A DNA stretch of 64,000 nucleotides from Pseudomonadota bacterium (lineage in GTDB: Archaea > Thermoplasmatota > SW-10-69-26 > JACQPN01 > JAJPHT01): the NCBI GenBank assembly GCA_021325135.1, contig JAJPHT010000029.1:124001-188000 (forward strand), in the 5' to 3' direction. The notes below the pieces were generated by a model. The model had not been told where the DNA came from. It searched no databases and was given only the letters and a program-made list of their open reading frames with translations. This document shows positions 8,670-16,902 of the stretch, piece after piece (positions within the stretch are counted from its first letter, which is position 1; every line of letters begins with the position of its first letter). The translations under genes and the position numbers were made by a program.

Positions 8670-8792
8670 ATGCCGTCCAGGCGAGAGCCCACCCAGAAGG
8701 ACCTGCGCGAGGAGGAGAAGGAGATCGGGGCCAACATCCCGCAGGGGATGAAGGGCGAGGACGACGCGGACTCGGCGCGGGACGAGGAGTAG
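8670..8792 (+). CDS. Small acidic hydrophilic protein (40 aa)
   Basis: A 40-residue reading frame starting MPSRREPTQKDLREEEKEIG and ending in an acidic tail. It is highly charged, without cysteines or membrane segments. The codons show the usual third-position G/C pattern, and it lies 36 bp before the DUF72 gene on the same strand, which supports a real small gene. No family recognised; could also be a chance frame. Confidence 0.45.
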   Translation: MPSRREPTQKDLREEEKEIGANIPQGMKGEDDADSARDEE

Positions 8793-8828
8793 GCAAGCGT
8801 TGAAGGCGCGCCCCGCGCCTGCCCGACC

Positions 8829-9638
8829 GTGTCGCGTTACCTCCTGGGGTGCGCCGGGTGGGGGTACGACGACTGGCGGGGCGGCTTCTACCCCGCCGGC
8901 GCGCCCCCGGCCGAGTACCTGGAGCGCTACGCGCGGGTGTTCCGCTTCGCCGAGGTGGACTCCTCCCACTACGCCGTGCCGCGGCGCGAGCAGGTGGCGC
9001 GCTGGGCCCTGGCGACGCCGCCGGGGTTCACCTTCGCGCCCAAGTTCCCCGGCGACGTGACGCACCGCGCGCGGCTGCGCGACGCGGAGGACCCCACGGA
9101 CGAGTTCCTGGCGGCGCTGGCCCCGCTGCGCACGTCGGGGAAGCTGGGCCCCGTCGTCCTCCAGTTCCCGCCCGCGTTCACGCGCGGCAACGACGGGGCC
9201 GCGCTCCATGCGTACCTCGACGGCCTGCCGCGCGACCTCGCGCTGGCGGTGGAGCTTCGCCACCCCTCGTGGTGGGTCCCCGCCACGTACCGCGCGCTGG
9301 AGGCCCGCGGCGCGGCCCTGGTGTGGAGCGTCACCGAGCACGGGCGCTCGCCGCCGGTCGTCACGGCGCCCTTCGTGTACGCGCGCCTGGTGGGCGACCG
9401 CGCGCTCTCGCGGTTCGACCGCGTCCAGCGCGACGCCTCCCCGGAGATCCGCTACTGGGCGCGGCGCTTCGAGGACGAGGGGCGCAGCGCGGAGCGCGTC
9501 TTCGCCGTGCTCAACAACCACCTCATGGGCTTCGCGCCGGCCAGCGCGCGGCTCCTGGCGGAGGCCCTGGGCGACGCGCCTCCGGACCTGGGAGCGGCCC
9601 TGCGCGGCCCCGGCCAGCGCAGCCTGGCTGGCTTGTAG
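8829..9638 (+). CDS. DUF72 (YecE-like) TIM-barrel protein
   Basis: 269 residues from a GTG start. The N-terminus 'LLGCAGWGYDDWRGGFYP' and the later 'EVDSSHY', 'FTFAPKFPGDVTH', 'VVLQFPPAF' and 'AVELRHPSWW' are the standard DUF72 landmarks, so the whole domain is present. The family adopts a TIM-barrel fold; its reaction is unproven. Cytosolic. It is followed 68 bp later by a response regulator on the same strand, without evidence that they work together. Confidence 0.9.
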   Translation: MSRYLLGCAGWGYDDWRGGFYPAGAPPAEYLERYARVFRFAEVDSSHYAVPRREQVARWALATPPGFTFAPKFPGDVTHRARLRDAEDPTDEFLAALAPLRTSGKLGPVVLQFPPAFTRGNDGAALHAYLDGLPRDLALAVELRHPSWWVPATYRALEARGAALVWSVTEHGRSPPVVTAPFVYARLVGDRALSRFDRVQRDASPEIRYWARRFEDEGRSAERVFAVLNNHLMGFAPASARLLAEALGDAPPDLGAALRGPGQRSLAGL

Positions 9639-9706
9639 GCGGCCGGCGGCGGACCTCGCGCCCGAGGCGCCACCTTGAAAGGCTCTCGGGGCCCCTGGCC
9701 GTGCAG

Positions 9707-10078
9707 ATGGCGCGCCCGCCCAAGGTGCTCATCGTGGACGATGAGGCCTCCATCCTCGCCTCCACGTCCGCGATGCTGGAGGCGTTGGGCTACGAGGTCG
9801 CGACGTGCGGCTTGGCGGAGGCGATCCTCGCCAGCGTGGCGCGCGAGGCGCCCGACGTGATCCTCCAGGACGTGCGCATGCCCGGCCTGGACATCGCGGC
9901 CGTGGTGGGCGAGATGCGCAGCGACCCGCGCTGGCGCCGGCTGCCCATCGTCGTCTTCACCGCCAGCATGGAGGCCGACGAGGTGGCCTCCCGCATCAGC
10001 GCCGTCTGCCTCCTGGAGAAGCCCTTCCGCCCCGAGGAGCTCGTCACGGCGCTGGACAAGGCGCTGGGCGCGGCGTAG
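9707..10078 (+). CDS. Single-domain response regulator (CheY-like receiver)
   Basis: 123 residues, a receiver domain only. It has the acidic pair D11-D12, phosphoacceptor D55 (LQDVRMPG), T85 (FTAS) and K105 (EKPF), so it should be phosphorylatable. No DNA-binding or enzymatic output domain is attached, and no histidine kinase is in the window; the partner kinase must be elsewhere. ATG at 9707 gives MARPPKVLIVDDE, the normal spacing to the acidic pair; a GTG two codons upstream is an alternative. Confidence 0.92.
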   Translation: MARPPKVLIVDDEASILASTSAMLEALGYEVATCGLAEAILASVAREAPDVILQDVRMPGLDIAAVVGEMRSDPRWRRLPIVVFTASMEADEVASRISAVCLLEKPFRPEELVTALDKALGAA

Positions 10079-10228
10079 GAGAACGCGAGTGGCGCTCGGC
10101 AATCGAGATGCCAATCCACGGGCCGGTCGCAGAACCGGCGTCGGTTCAAGATGACGTCGTCATCGCGCCGCGGCTGCGACCGCGCGGCTCCGGTTTGGGG
10201 TTTTGCCCCGCCGGCGCGGGAAGAGGAC

Positions 10229-10960
10229 CTAGAGCGGCCCGACGGCGAGGCAGACGGGGCGCTGGGGCGGGGCCCACGGGGCGCAGCCGGGGTTCGAGGG
10301 GGTGCCCAGGGCGGAGACGGCGATGCACTCCGCGAGGCCGCCGTAGGGGGCGTAGTAGCCGTCCCGGTTCGCCTGGCAGTCGGGGCTGTCGTTGGTGGCG
10401 TTCCCAGTCCCGCTGATGGCGATGCACTGGACGCCGGGTGCTGGCGGATAGGCCCGGAAGAGGTGGCCTCCGCAGCCCGAGCCCTGGTTGGTGGCGTTGC
10501 CGGTGCCGCTCACGGCGATGCAGCCGAAGGTGTCGAAGGCCCCGCAGATGCCGGGGCCCTCGTTCGTGGCGTTGCCCGTCCCGCTCACGGCGATGCAATC
10601 CACCTCGAGCTGGATGCAGTGGCCGCCCTTGTTGGTGGCGTTCCCCGTGCCGCTCACGGCGGTGCAGGGGGGCGAGGGGACCTCGGCGAGGAAGGCGATG
10701 ACCACCGACGTCTGGTACCAGCAGTCCGTGTTCGTGGCGTTCCCGGTCCCCGAGACGGCGACGCCGTGCGGCGTGGTCGCGTTCCCGGTCCCGCTGAGGG
10801 CCAGGAAGCCCCAGTCCGTGGTGGCGTTGCCGGTGAGGCTCACCGCGACCATCTGGCCGTGGGCGTCCCCCGTGGTGGAGACCGCCACGGGGTCGGCGCC
10901 AGCGGTTCCGAGGGCGGAGGAGGAGAGGAGCAGGCCCAGGAGGGCGATCAGCCCGCGCAT
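10229..10960 (-). CDS. Exported repeat protein built on AVSGTGNATN units
   Basis: 243 residues with an N-terminal signal peptide (MRGLIALLGLLLSSSALG, cut near TAGADP). The mature chain contains about eight copies of a unit whose core is C-I-A-V-S-G-T-G-N-A-T-N, some lacking the Cys, separated by 10-25 variable residues with further cysteines. Each unit contains an N-x-T sequon (NAT), so a heavily N-glycosylated, disulphide-linked surface protein is likely. I recognise no family. The start is chosen for the signal peptide; the frame runs further upstream without good coding character. Confidence 0.75.
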   Translation of the reverse strand: MRGLIALLGLLLSSSALGTAGADPVAVSTTGDAHGQMVAVSLTGNATTDWGFLALSGTGNATTPHGVAVSGTGNATNTDCWYQTSVVIAFLAEVPSPPCTAVSGTGNATNKGGHCIQLEVDCIAVSGTGNATNEGPGICGAFDTFGCIAVSGTGNATNQGSGCGGHLFRAYPPAPGVQCIAISGTGNATNDSPDCQANRDGYYAPYGGLAECIAVSALGTPSNPGCAPWAPPQRPVCLAVGPL

Positions 10961-11156
10961 GATGGGGGCTCGCGAGGCGAGCGGGCGCCTTGGTCGTTGT
11001 CGGGAAGGCCTATGCGCATCGCCGGGCGCCACGAGGTCCTCCGGCGGGTTCAAGGGAAGGGCGCGGCTTGGCCCCAGCGCCGCGATGACGTGGGATCAAC
11101 CAACCGAGGTCAGCAGCCGGTGAAGGTCTACCGTTTTTCAGCTGAGCGGCTTCCGA

Positions 11157-12761
11157 TCAATCCTCGGGCGGGACGTACTCGATGACGTAGCGCGCGCGGC
11201 TGCGGCGCAGGGCGAGCCACACGCGCACGAGGACGAGGACGAGCAGGGCGAGGCCCGCCACGAGGAGGACGTAGGCGGCGGGGTTGGCGAGCACGAAGTC
11301 GTTGACCGCGCCCAGGACGCGGGCGGAGTGGAACTGCTCGCCGGCCTTCTCCACGTCGACGTTGGCCGCCGGGAGGGGCACCTGGAGCGCGATGCTCGCG
11401 CTGACGGGCGGCCCCTCCCGGAACGTCGCGCGGAACGTGACGACGTGGTTGCCCGGGGCCTGCTCCGCGTTGTCCAGCGTGGCGTGCCAGGACTCCGCGG
11501 GGGGGATGGCGACGGGCGCGCCGCCGTCCACCTGGTAGGTGAAGGTCACGGGCTCGCTCCAGCCGGGGCCCGTGGAGAGGATGCCCTGCACGGCGACGGG
11601 GCGCACCCACGGGTAGAGCGCGCCCGGCGAGGTCACGGTGAGGCTGGGCGGCCTGCCGAACGCGAAGGGGCTCACGTCCAGCGCGACGAGGCTCGTGCCG
11701 TTGGTGGTGTGGACGGCGAAGAACGCGGTGCGGTCCTGAAGGAAGGGAGTGCCCACCAGGGCCAGGTTGCCGCTCACGTGCGTGGCGGTGGAGGTGGTGA
11801 GGTTGCGCACGACGAGCTGGGAGTACGCGTCGTCGCGGCTCACCTGGAGCAGGTGGTCGCCCGAGACGGGGGTGGGCGCCGCGTCCTGGAGGTGGATCGT
11901 CGTCTCGGCCGCGCGGCCCGTCTGCGGGTCGTAGCGCGCCAGCGTCCAGGCCAGTTGGAGGTACTGGTCGAGGAAGTAGACGCCGTGCCCGTCGCTGAAG
12001 GGGGGCCCCTGGATCTCGGGGTCCGCGGTCACCTCGAAGGTGCCGTTGCCCTCCGGCGCGAGGTCGACGCCGCGCACGTCCCAGACGTTGAAGCGGAAGG
12101 AGCGGAAGAACACCTGGTCGCCCACCACGAGGGGGTCCTGGTCCTTGTCGGGGCTCTGGTAGACGGGGAACTCGGTGTCGTTGGAGAAGTCGTAGCCCCA
12201 GATGTCGGTGGTGCCGTTGCGGTCGTCCTCCCACGCCACCAGCGTGCCGTCGATGCTGGGGTTGCGGTGGTTGCCGGGGCCGCGGCTCACCTGGCGAAGC
12301 TGCCCCGTGGCGAGGTCGTAGCTCATGATCTGCGCCGTCTGGCGGGGGCGGTTCTCCTCCCACACGAGGGTCGTGCCGGAGATGGCGGGGTTGCGCTGGA
12401 TCGTGCTGGCGTTCCCCACGAAGTAGCCCGCGCCGGCGGGCACGTTGTACGCGAAGACGCGGCCGCTGGCGGCGTCCTCCCACGCGAGCCAGTCGCCGGA
12501 CCCCTTGATGGCGCGGGGGATCTGCGGGCCCAGCGGCGTCGCGGAGGACTGCCCGTAGAGCCACGCGCCCTGGAAGAACGACAGGTAGGGCACCGAGCCG
12601 GGGCCCGTGTAGCCCTGCGTGGGCGGCGCGAGGTCGGGCTGCGAGGGCGCGGGCGTCGGCGCGTTGGGGTGCCCGTCGGGGATGCCGCCGTGGGCCGCCA
12701 CGCTGGGCAGCACCAGGAGAAGCCCCACCAGGAGGCCCACCGCAAGCTCTCGGGACACCAC
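11157..12761 (-). CDS. Membrane-anchored extracellular beta-propeller protein (TolB-like)
   Basis: 534 residues. Signal peptide (ELAVGLLVGLLLVLPSVAAH), then about 330 residues with repeated beta-propeller strands such as 'LVWEENRPRQTAQIMSYDL' and 'VAWEDDRNGTTDIWGYDFS'. A beta-sandwich follows (~380-470), and one membrane helix lies at ~495-520 with a short positively charged cytoplasmic tail. The many N-x-T/S sequons fit an exterior location. Function unknown; propellers of this type usually bind proteins or polysaccharide. It begins with GTG (or the next GTG), 25 bp after a TATA box. Confidence 0.8.
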   Translation of the reverse strand: MVSRELAVGLLVGLLLVLPSVAAHGGIPDGHPNAPTPAPSQPDLAPPTQGYTGPGSVPYLSFFQGAWLYGQSSATPLGPQIPRAIKGSGDWLAWEDAASGRVFAYNVPAGAGYFVGNASTIQRNPAISGTTLVWEENRPRQTAQIMSYDLATGQLRQVSRGPGNHRNPSIDGTLVAWEDDRNGTTDIWGYDFSNDTEFPVYQSPDKDQDPLVVGDQVFFRSFRFNVWDVRGVDLAPEGNGTFEVTADPEIQGPPFSDGHGVYFLDQYLQLAWTLARYDPQTGRAAETTIHLQDAAPTPVSGDHLLQVSRDDAYSQLVVRNLTTSTATHVSGNLALVGTPFLQDRTAFFAVHTTNGTSLVALDVSPFAFGRPPSLTVTSPGALYPWVRPVAVQGILSTGPGWSEPVTFTYQVDGGAPVAIPPAESWHATLDNAEQAPGNHVVTFRATFREGPPVSASIALQVPLPAANVDVEKAGEQFHSARVLGAVNDFVLANPAAYVLLVAGLALLVLVLVRVWLALRRSRARYVIEYVPPED

Positions 12762-12780
12762 CGCGGCGGTCCCCCGATCC

Positions 12781-12790
12781 GGCTATAAGA
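12781..12790 (-). promoter_or_regulatory. TATA box for the propeller gene
   Basis: The minus strand reads TCTTATAGCC, centred ~25 bp before the GTG start at 12761. It predicts a leaderless mRNA and supports the GTG start. Confidence 0.6.
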
Positions 12791-12842
12791 CTTGTTGTGC
12801 GGCTTTGGCGGGTCGGGGGAGGGGGGCCGCGCGGACTCAGGC

Positions 12843-13184
12843 TCAGTCGGCCCCGCACCAGAAGCTCGTGCCGGGGAGCAGGCCACTCGCGGTGCAGCTT
12901 CCCGAGGAGGCGACGGTCACCGTGTTCGCGCTCTGGGCGGAGCAGCCCGTGAGAATCGACGTGCAGGACGCGGAGGCGCCGCCGCAGGTCGCGGTGGCGG
13001 ATCCGAGGCCGTTGACGATGACGAAGACGTGCTGCCCGACCGAGCAGGAGAAGTTGCACGTCCCGCTGCCGTTGACCATGCAGCTTGAGGCCGCGTCGGC
13101 GGGAGACAAGGTCGCGACGACGCCGAGGGCAAGGATCAGGCCGATGACGGAGGCTCGAAGTTTCACCAGGGGGTTCACCCGCAC
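12843..13184 (-). CDS. Small secreted protein with eight cysteines
   Basis: 113 residues with a signal peptide (KLRASVIGLILALGVVATLS, then PADA) and about 80 mature residues carrying eight Cys among Ser, Thr, Gly and Val. The regular Cys spacing suggests four disulphides in a small beta fold. Two GTG codons are possible starts; the downstream one (13176) gives the neater signal peptide MKLRAS. No family recognised. It lies upstream of the propeller gene on the same strand and may be expressed with other surface proteins. Confidence 0.65.
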   Translation of the reverse strand: MRVNPLVKLRASVIGLILALGVVATLSPADAASSCMVNGSGTCNFSCSVGQHVFVIVNGLGSATATCGGASASCTSILTGCSAQSANTVTVASSGSCTASGLLPGTSFWCGAD

Positions 13185-13317
13185 GAACAGTTGGTGATGC
13201 GTACTTATCCAGATCGGATCGAACCGGGTTGGCCTTTGTCCCTTCGGCGTCGCGCCTCAGCATGGACGCCGCTGGGTCCCCAACCCTTACGTTCCCCACC
13301 CAGGATGCCCGCGGCCG

Positions 13318-14310
13318 ATGAGCAAGACGGTGGCCGTGATCGGCGGGGACGGCATCGGCCCGGAGGTGGTGGACTCGGCCCTGGCGGCCCTGGACGCGCT
13401 GGACCTCGACCTGGGCTACCTGCACGCCAGCGCGGGGCTCGCGTGCCGGCAACGGCTGGGCGAGTACCTGCCGGAGGCCACGCTGGAGGCGGTGCGCGAG
13501 GCCGACGCCGTGCTCTTCGGGGCCATCACGAGCCCGCTGGACGACCGCAGCTACAAGAGCGTCGTCCTCGCGCTGCGGCAGGAGCTTGACGCCTACGCCA
13601 ACGTGCGCCCGGCCCGCGACCTGGGGCAGCCGTGCAAGGCGCCGGGGCTCGACCTCGTCCTCTTCCGCGAGAACACCGAGGGGCTCTACAACGCCCCCGA
13701 GGTGGAGGACGAGGAGGGCGTCACGACCATGAGGCGCATCACGCGGCGCGGCAGCGAGCGCGTCTCCCGCTTCGCCCTGGAGTGGTGCGTGCGACACGGG
13801 CGCAAGCGCCTCACCGTCGCCCACAAGGCCAACGTGCTGCGCCGGAGCGACGCCCTCTTCCGGCGCGTCTTCTTCGAGGAGGCCAAGGCCCACCCCTCGC
13901 TCAAGGCGGATGAGATCCTGCTGGACAACCTCGCGCTCCAGCTCGTGCTATCACCCTCGAAGCTTGACGCCATCGTGACCATGAACCTCTACGGGGACGT
14001 GATCAGCGACGAGATGGCGGGACTCGTGGGGGGCCTGGGCTTCGCGCCCTCGGGGAGCTACGGCCCGCGCGCCGCGCTCTTCGAGCCCGTCCACGGCAGC
14101 GCGCCCGACATCGCGGGCAAGGGCGTCGCGAACCCGTGCGGCGCCATCCTCAGCGCGGCGATGATGCTGGATTACCTGGGCCACGCGCCCGAGGCGCGCC
14201 GCGTGGAGGACGCCGTTCGCGCCGCGCTGCGCCAGGGCCGCACCCCCGACGCGGGCGGCACGCTGGGCACCGCCGGCTTCACGCGCCTCGTGGTGGAGAG
14301 CCTCGGATGA
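13318..14310 (+). CDS. Isopropylmalate/isocitrate/homoisocitrate-type dehydrogenase
   Basis: 330 residues, the usual length of the beta-decarboxylating dehydrogenase family. It has the N-terminal '[13 protein letters not shown]' nucleotide-fold entry, '[14 protein letters not shown]' in the substrate loop, the Lys of 'VAHKANVL', and the metal/NAD signature '[19 protein letters not shown]' followed by '[14 protein letters not shown]'. Family members oxidatively decarboxylate 2R,3S-malate derivatives. The loop does not let me choose between 3-isopropylmalate, homoisocitrate and isocitrate, and no leu or lys genes are nearby. The stop codon overlaps the next start by 4 bp. Confidence 0.9.
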   Translation: MSKTVAVIGGDGIGPEVVDSALAALDALDLDLGYLHASAGLACRQRLGEYLPEATLEAVREADAVLFGAITSPLDDRSYKSVVLALRQELDAYANVRPARDLGQPCKAPGLDLVLFRENTEGLYNAPEVEDEEGVTTMRRITRRGSERVSRFALEWCVRHGRKRLTVAHKANVLRRSDALFRRVFFEEAKAHPSLKADEILLDNLALQLVLSPSKLDAIVTMNLYGDVISDEMAGLVGGLGFAPSGSYGPRAALFEPVHGSAPDIAGKGVANPCGAILSAAMMLDYLGHAPEARRVEDAVRAALRQGRTPDAGGTLGTAGFTRLVVESLG

Positions 14311-14942
14311 GCCGCGCCGCCCTTCTCGTCCTGGTCATCCTCGCGCTCGCCGGCTGCGCCGACCTGCGCGGGCCGGGCGCCGACGCCAGGGTGGAGGTCG
14401 CCTCGTGGAGCCTCGTCGGTGGGCACCTCGTGGGCGAGATCGTGGACCGCGGCCCCGACAACGCCCGCGCCCTCCGCGTCGCGGCCGACTTCTACGACGC
14501 CCACGGCGCGCGCCTCGCCTCCGGCCTCGCCCCCGCGTGGCGCCAGGTCCTCCAGGAGAACGAGACGAGCCCCTTCGACCTGCCCGCCCCCGAGGGCGCC
14601 GTGAACGCCACGGTGCGCGCGCTGGGCGAGGCCACCCGAGCCCCCGCCTTCGAGAGGCAGCACCTGGAGCCGCGCGACGTGCGGACGACGCAGGCCGTGG
14701 GCTCGGACACGGTGGCCTTCCAGGGCACGGCCTACAACGCGGGGGACATCACCATCGTCGGCGTCGAGGCGCAGGTCACCTTCCGCGACGAGGCGGGCCG
14801 GGTCGTCGGCGTCGCGCGCGCCACCCCCGACGCCCCCGCGCTGCGCGCCGGCGAAGGCTCCCTCTTCCACGGCAACGCCACGCTGGCCGCGCCCTTCCTG
14901 CGCTACGACGTCGTGGTCGTCACGACGGGCGCGGCCTCCTGA
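14307..14942 (+). CDS. Predicted lipoprotein with repeated FxLYD-like beta domain
   Basis: 211 residues. The N-terminus is a signal sequence with a lipobox-like 'LVILALAGC', so Cys may be lipid-modified at the membrane. The rest reads as two similar beta domains (VEVASWSLVGGHLVGEIVDR... and VGSDTVAFQGTAYNAGDITI...), the FxLYD pattern in which a 'G-x-V-x-N-x-G' strand recurs. No enzyme motif. Its ATG overlaps the dehydrogenase stop (ATGA), so the two are co-translated although a shared job is not obvious. Confidence 0.75.
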   Translation: MSRAALLVLVILALAGCADLRGPGADARVEVASWSLVGGHLVGEIVDRGPDNARALRVAADFYDAHGARLASGLAPAWRQVLQENETSPFDLPAPEGAVNATVRALGEATRAPAFERQHLEPRDVRTTQAVGSDTVAFQGTAYNAGDITIVGVEAQVTFRDEAGRVVGVARATPDAPALRAGEGSLFHGNATLAAPFLRYDVVVVTTGAAS

Positions 14943-15063
14943 AGCGGCCCGGCACGTCGTCCTCGCCTGCCTGTGATCGATCCTGCCCGTCGCGTCCTTG
15001 GCCTCCGCCGGCCCCGGCCCCGACAAGGCCGCTGACGCCGCCCCAACGCCCTCCGGCGGCGCC

Positions 15064-15414
15064 TCAGAGGGCCTTCTCCAGGAGCGCCGCCACTTCCTTC
15101 TCCAGAAGGGAGCCGATCTCCTTGCCCAATTGGTCGCGCAGGTCTGTGGGCATCATCTGGACGCCCAGCTTCGCGCTGGCCTTCACGAACTTCAAGGACG
15201 CATACGCCTCGTTGACCTTCGCCTCGAAGTAGAGCCGCACCGCGTCCTTCAGCTCCTCCTTGAGCTCCGGGTTGCGGTCCAGCTCGTCGCGCATCTTGCG
15301 CTTGATCTCGTCCTTGAGCAGGTCGCGCAGCGCATCGACGATTAGCTCCTCGTTCCCCAGGAGGTCCGTGCCCCCGCGGAGCATCTGGCTGACGAGGTTG
15401 TCCTGGGCGGGCAT
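15064..15414 (-). CDS. Small helical protein, unknown function
   Basis: 116 residues starting MPAQDNLVSQMLRGGTDLLG. It is almost entirely alpha-helical by composition, with heptad-like Leu and alternating charges (ALRDLLKDEIKRKMRDELDR), and no membrane segment or cysteine. It may be a coiled-coil scaffold or a small DNA/protein-binding factor. No family recognised. It is divergent from the gene at 15630, with the phased repeat array between them. Confidence 0.65.
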   Translation of the reverse strand: MPAQDNLVSQMLRGGTDLLGNEELIVDALRDLLKDEIKRKMRDELDRNPELKEELKDAVRLYFEAKVNEAYASLKFVKASAKLGVQMMPTDLRDQLGKEIGSLLEKEVAALLEKAL

Positions 15415-15453
15415 GCGGCGGCGACCGCGCGGGGCGGGCTTGAAGGTTCGTGC

Positions 15454-15552
15454 CAGGTGGCGCCAGGTGGGGGCAGGTGCGGCCGGGCGGGAGCAGGTGG
15501 GCACGGGCGTGCACGCCCGGCCCCGCCCGTGCGCACCCGTGCAGACCCGTGC
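15454..15552. repeat. 10-bp-phased repeat array between divergent genes
   Basis: CAGGTG occurs at 15454, 15464, 15474 and 15494, all on a 10-bp grid. A perfect 14-bp palindrome, GGGCGTGCACGCCC, lies at 15505-15518. CCCGTGC then occurs at 15526, 15536 and 15546, again exactly 10 bp apart. All sites would face the same side of the helix. The array lies upstream of the TATA box at 15598 and of the divergent gene ending at 15414, so it is a candidate operator array. Confidence 0.65.
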
Positions 15553-15597
15553 ACGCCCCGCCCCCACCACGAGCATCATACAGAGGTGTGCGGCAAG

Positions 15598-15607
15598 GGT
15601 TATATTC
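15598..15607 (+). promoter_or_regulatory. TATA box for the gene at 15630
   Basis: GGTTATATTC, the most AT-rich stretch of this region, centred ~27 bp before a GTG codon at 15630. It supports leaderless expression and that start. Confidence 0.65.
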
Positions 15608-15629
15608 CCCAGGAGGAGCCGACCTGCTC

Positions 15630-16085
15630 GTGCCCGAGAACGCCCCGAACCTGCCCGCCGGTCCGACCGAGTCCCCCGGCCAGGCGCTGCGCGCCTGGGG
15701 CCGCTCGCACCCGACGCTCTCCGCGCTGCGGACGCTCCTGCCCAGCTACCCCGCGGAGCGCGAGCCGGGGCTGGCGGCGGGGCTCTACGTGGACCACCTG
15801 CGCACGCCCTGGGTGGCGGTGCGGGGGGAGATCCGCGTGTCGCTGGCGCGCCTCATCGCGGTGACGCCCGAGGGCAAGCACCAGCTCGTGGGGCAGGTGC
15901 AGGTCACGGCCTCCGAGCTTGACCTCGTGGGCAGCATGACCCTTCGTTTCTACCTCCACCAGCCCGCCGGCGTCATCGCCAAGGAGGTCGCGGAGGAGGG
16001 CGAGTGGTGGATGCGCGTGCTTGACGCGCACTACGCGCTGGGCGGAGAGCCCATCGTGTCGGCGCCCTTGGGCGTCAGCGCCTGA
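15630..16085 (+). CDS. Conserved-looking cytosolic protein, unknown function
   Basis: 151 residues from GTG, chosen from the TATA box 27 bp upstream; the open frame continues upstream but is Pro/Arg-rich and would run through the promoter. The chain has no signal peptide or membrane helix. Its middle part (VDHLRTPWVAVRGEIRVSLA, then alternating strands) looks like a beta-rich fold. No family recognised. It is preceded by the phased repeat array and followed by two small genes on the same strand. Confidence 0.6.
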   Translation: MPENAPNLPAGPTESPGQALRAWGRSHPTLSALRTLLPSYPAEREPGLAAGLYVDHLRTPWVAVRGEIRVSLARLIAVTPEGKHQLVGQVQVTASELDLVGSMTLRFYLHQPAGVIAKEVAEEGEWWMRVLDAHYALGGEPIVSAPLGVSA

Positions 16086-16133
16086 TCCGCCAAAGGTTGA
16101 TGCGCGGGCGTCTCCTGGCCCGCCACGAGCGGC

Positions 16134-16346
16134 ATGGCCGACGTCCAGCTTCCTTCCGGCACGATCCCCCTGGCGCAGTGGGAGCGCATCCAGCAGGCGG
16201 TGCTCAACCGGGGCGACGTGGAGGAGTTCGCCTTCGTCACGCTCTACCCCGAGGTGGGCGAGCCCGGCGAGGTGGAGGAGGAGCTTCGGCGCCTCAAGGA
16301 GTGGCTCCACGACGAGGGGCTGCTGGACATGGCCTTCTGGAAGTGA
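16134..16346 (+). CDS. Small acidic protein (70 aa), unknown function
   Basis: 70 residues, MADVQLPSGTIPLAQWERIQ at the start and WLHDEGLLDMAFWK at the end. It is acidic, with a predicted strand then two helices, and no cysteines. Coding character is good and it sits between two co-directional genes, 4 bp before the next start, so it is probably part of a short operon. Function unknown. Confidence 0.65.
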   Translation: MADVQLPSGTIPLAQWERIQQAVLNRGDVEEFAFVTLYPEVGEPGEVEEELRRLKEWLHDEGLLDMAFWK

Positions 16347-16350
16347 GCGC

Positions 16351-16902
16351 GTGGACGCGGCAGCCACCCTGGGCGTCGCGCTGGGCGCGGCGGGCCTTCT
16401 CACGAGCGGCTTCTCGCTGGTGTACTTCCGGATGCAGGCGGACGCGGCGCGGCGCCAGGCGGACGAGGCGCGCCGGCAGACGGAGGGCGCGACGCGGCTC
16501 GCGATGATGGAGAGCAACCTCCACATGTACGCGCGCTTCCGCGAGACGCGCAACAACTTCCTGGAGTACCCCAACCTGGAGCGCGAGTGGCGCTCGACGC
16601 ACCCGGCGTTCAACGAGATGTTCGACGCGTGCGGCGGGCTGGACAACTTCATCGCGGTGCGCGACGCCATGGACACCATGCAGGACGTCTACTTCCTGCG
16701 CAAGGACGGCGTCGTGACGGACCACTACTGGCACGTCTGGACGCGGACGTTCTTCCGCTTCTACTCCAAGATGCCCACGTTCCTGCGCGTCTTCGAGTTC
16801 GCGGCGAAGGAGGGGCTTCTGCACCCCGAGTTCGTGGCCTTCTATCGCCCCATCCTTGCGGGCCAGCCGTTGGGCGACCCTTGGAAGAAGGCCGGGGCCT
16901 AG
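16351..16902 (+). CDS. Single-pass membrane protein with cytosolic helical domain
   Basis: 183 residues from GTG at 16351, 4 bp after the previous stop. One N-terminal membrane helix (LGVALGAAGLLTSGFSLVYF) is followed by a basic/charged helix (DAARRQADEARRQTE) and a globular helical domain rich in aromatic residues (DHYWHVWTRTFFRFYS). It resembles small bitopic proteins seen near signalling genes, but no family is recognised. The last four bases overlap the convergent DUF309 gene. Confidence 0.65.
   Translation: MDAAATLGVALGAAGLLTSGFSLVYFRMQADAARRQADEARRQTEGATRLAMMESNLHMYARFRETRNNFLEYPNLEREWRSTHPAFNEMFDACGGLDNFIAVRDAMDTMQDVYFLRKDGVVTDHYWHVWTRTFFRFYSKMPTFLRVFEFAAKEGLLHPEFVAFYRPILAGQPLGDPWKKAGA

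Noticed and set aside
3533..8737. 1734-codon open frame on the minus strand across the helicase
   Set aside because: Most of it is an Arg/Pro/Ala-rich shadow of the helicase in another frame; only its last ~380 codons (3533-4675) look like a real gene.
10338..10820. CRISPR-like regular repeats
   Set aside because: Repeats are the codons of the AVSGTGNATN protein: spacing is irregular, copies diverge at third positions and the frame is open with a signal peptide.
11128..13893. 921-codon open frame on the minus strand
   Set aside because: Arg/Pro-rich shadow overlapping the propeller gene and the dehydrogenase; no domain, wrong codon bias.
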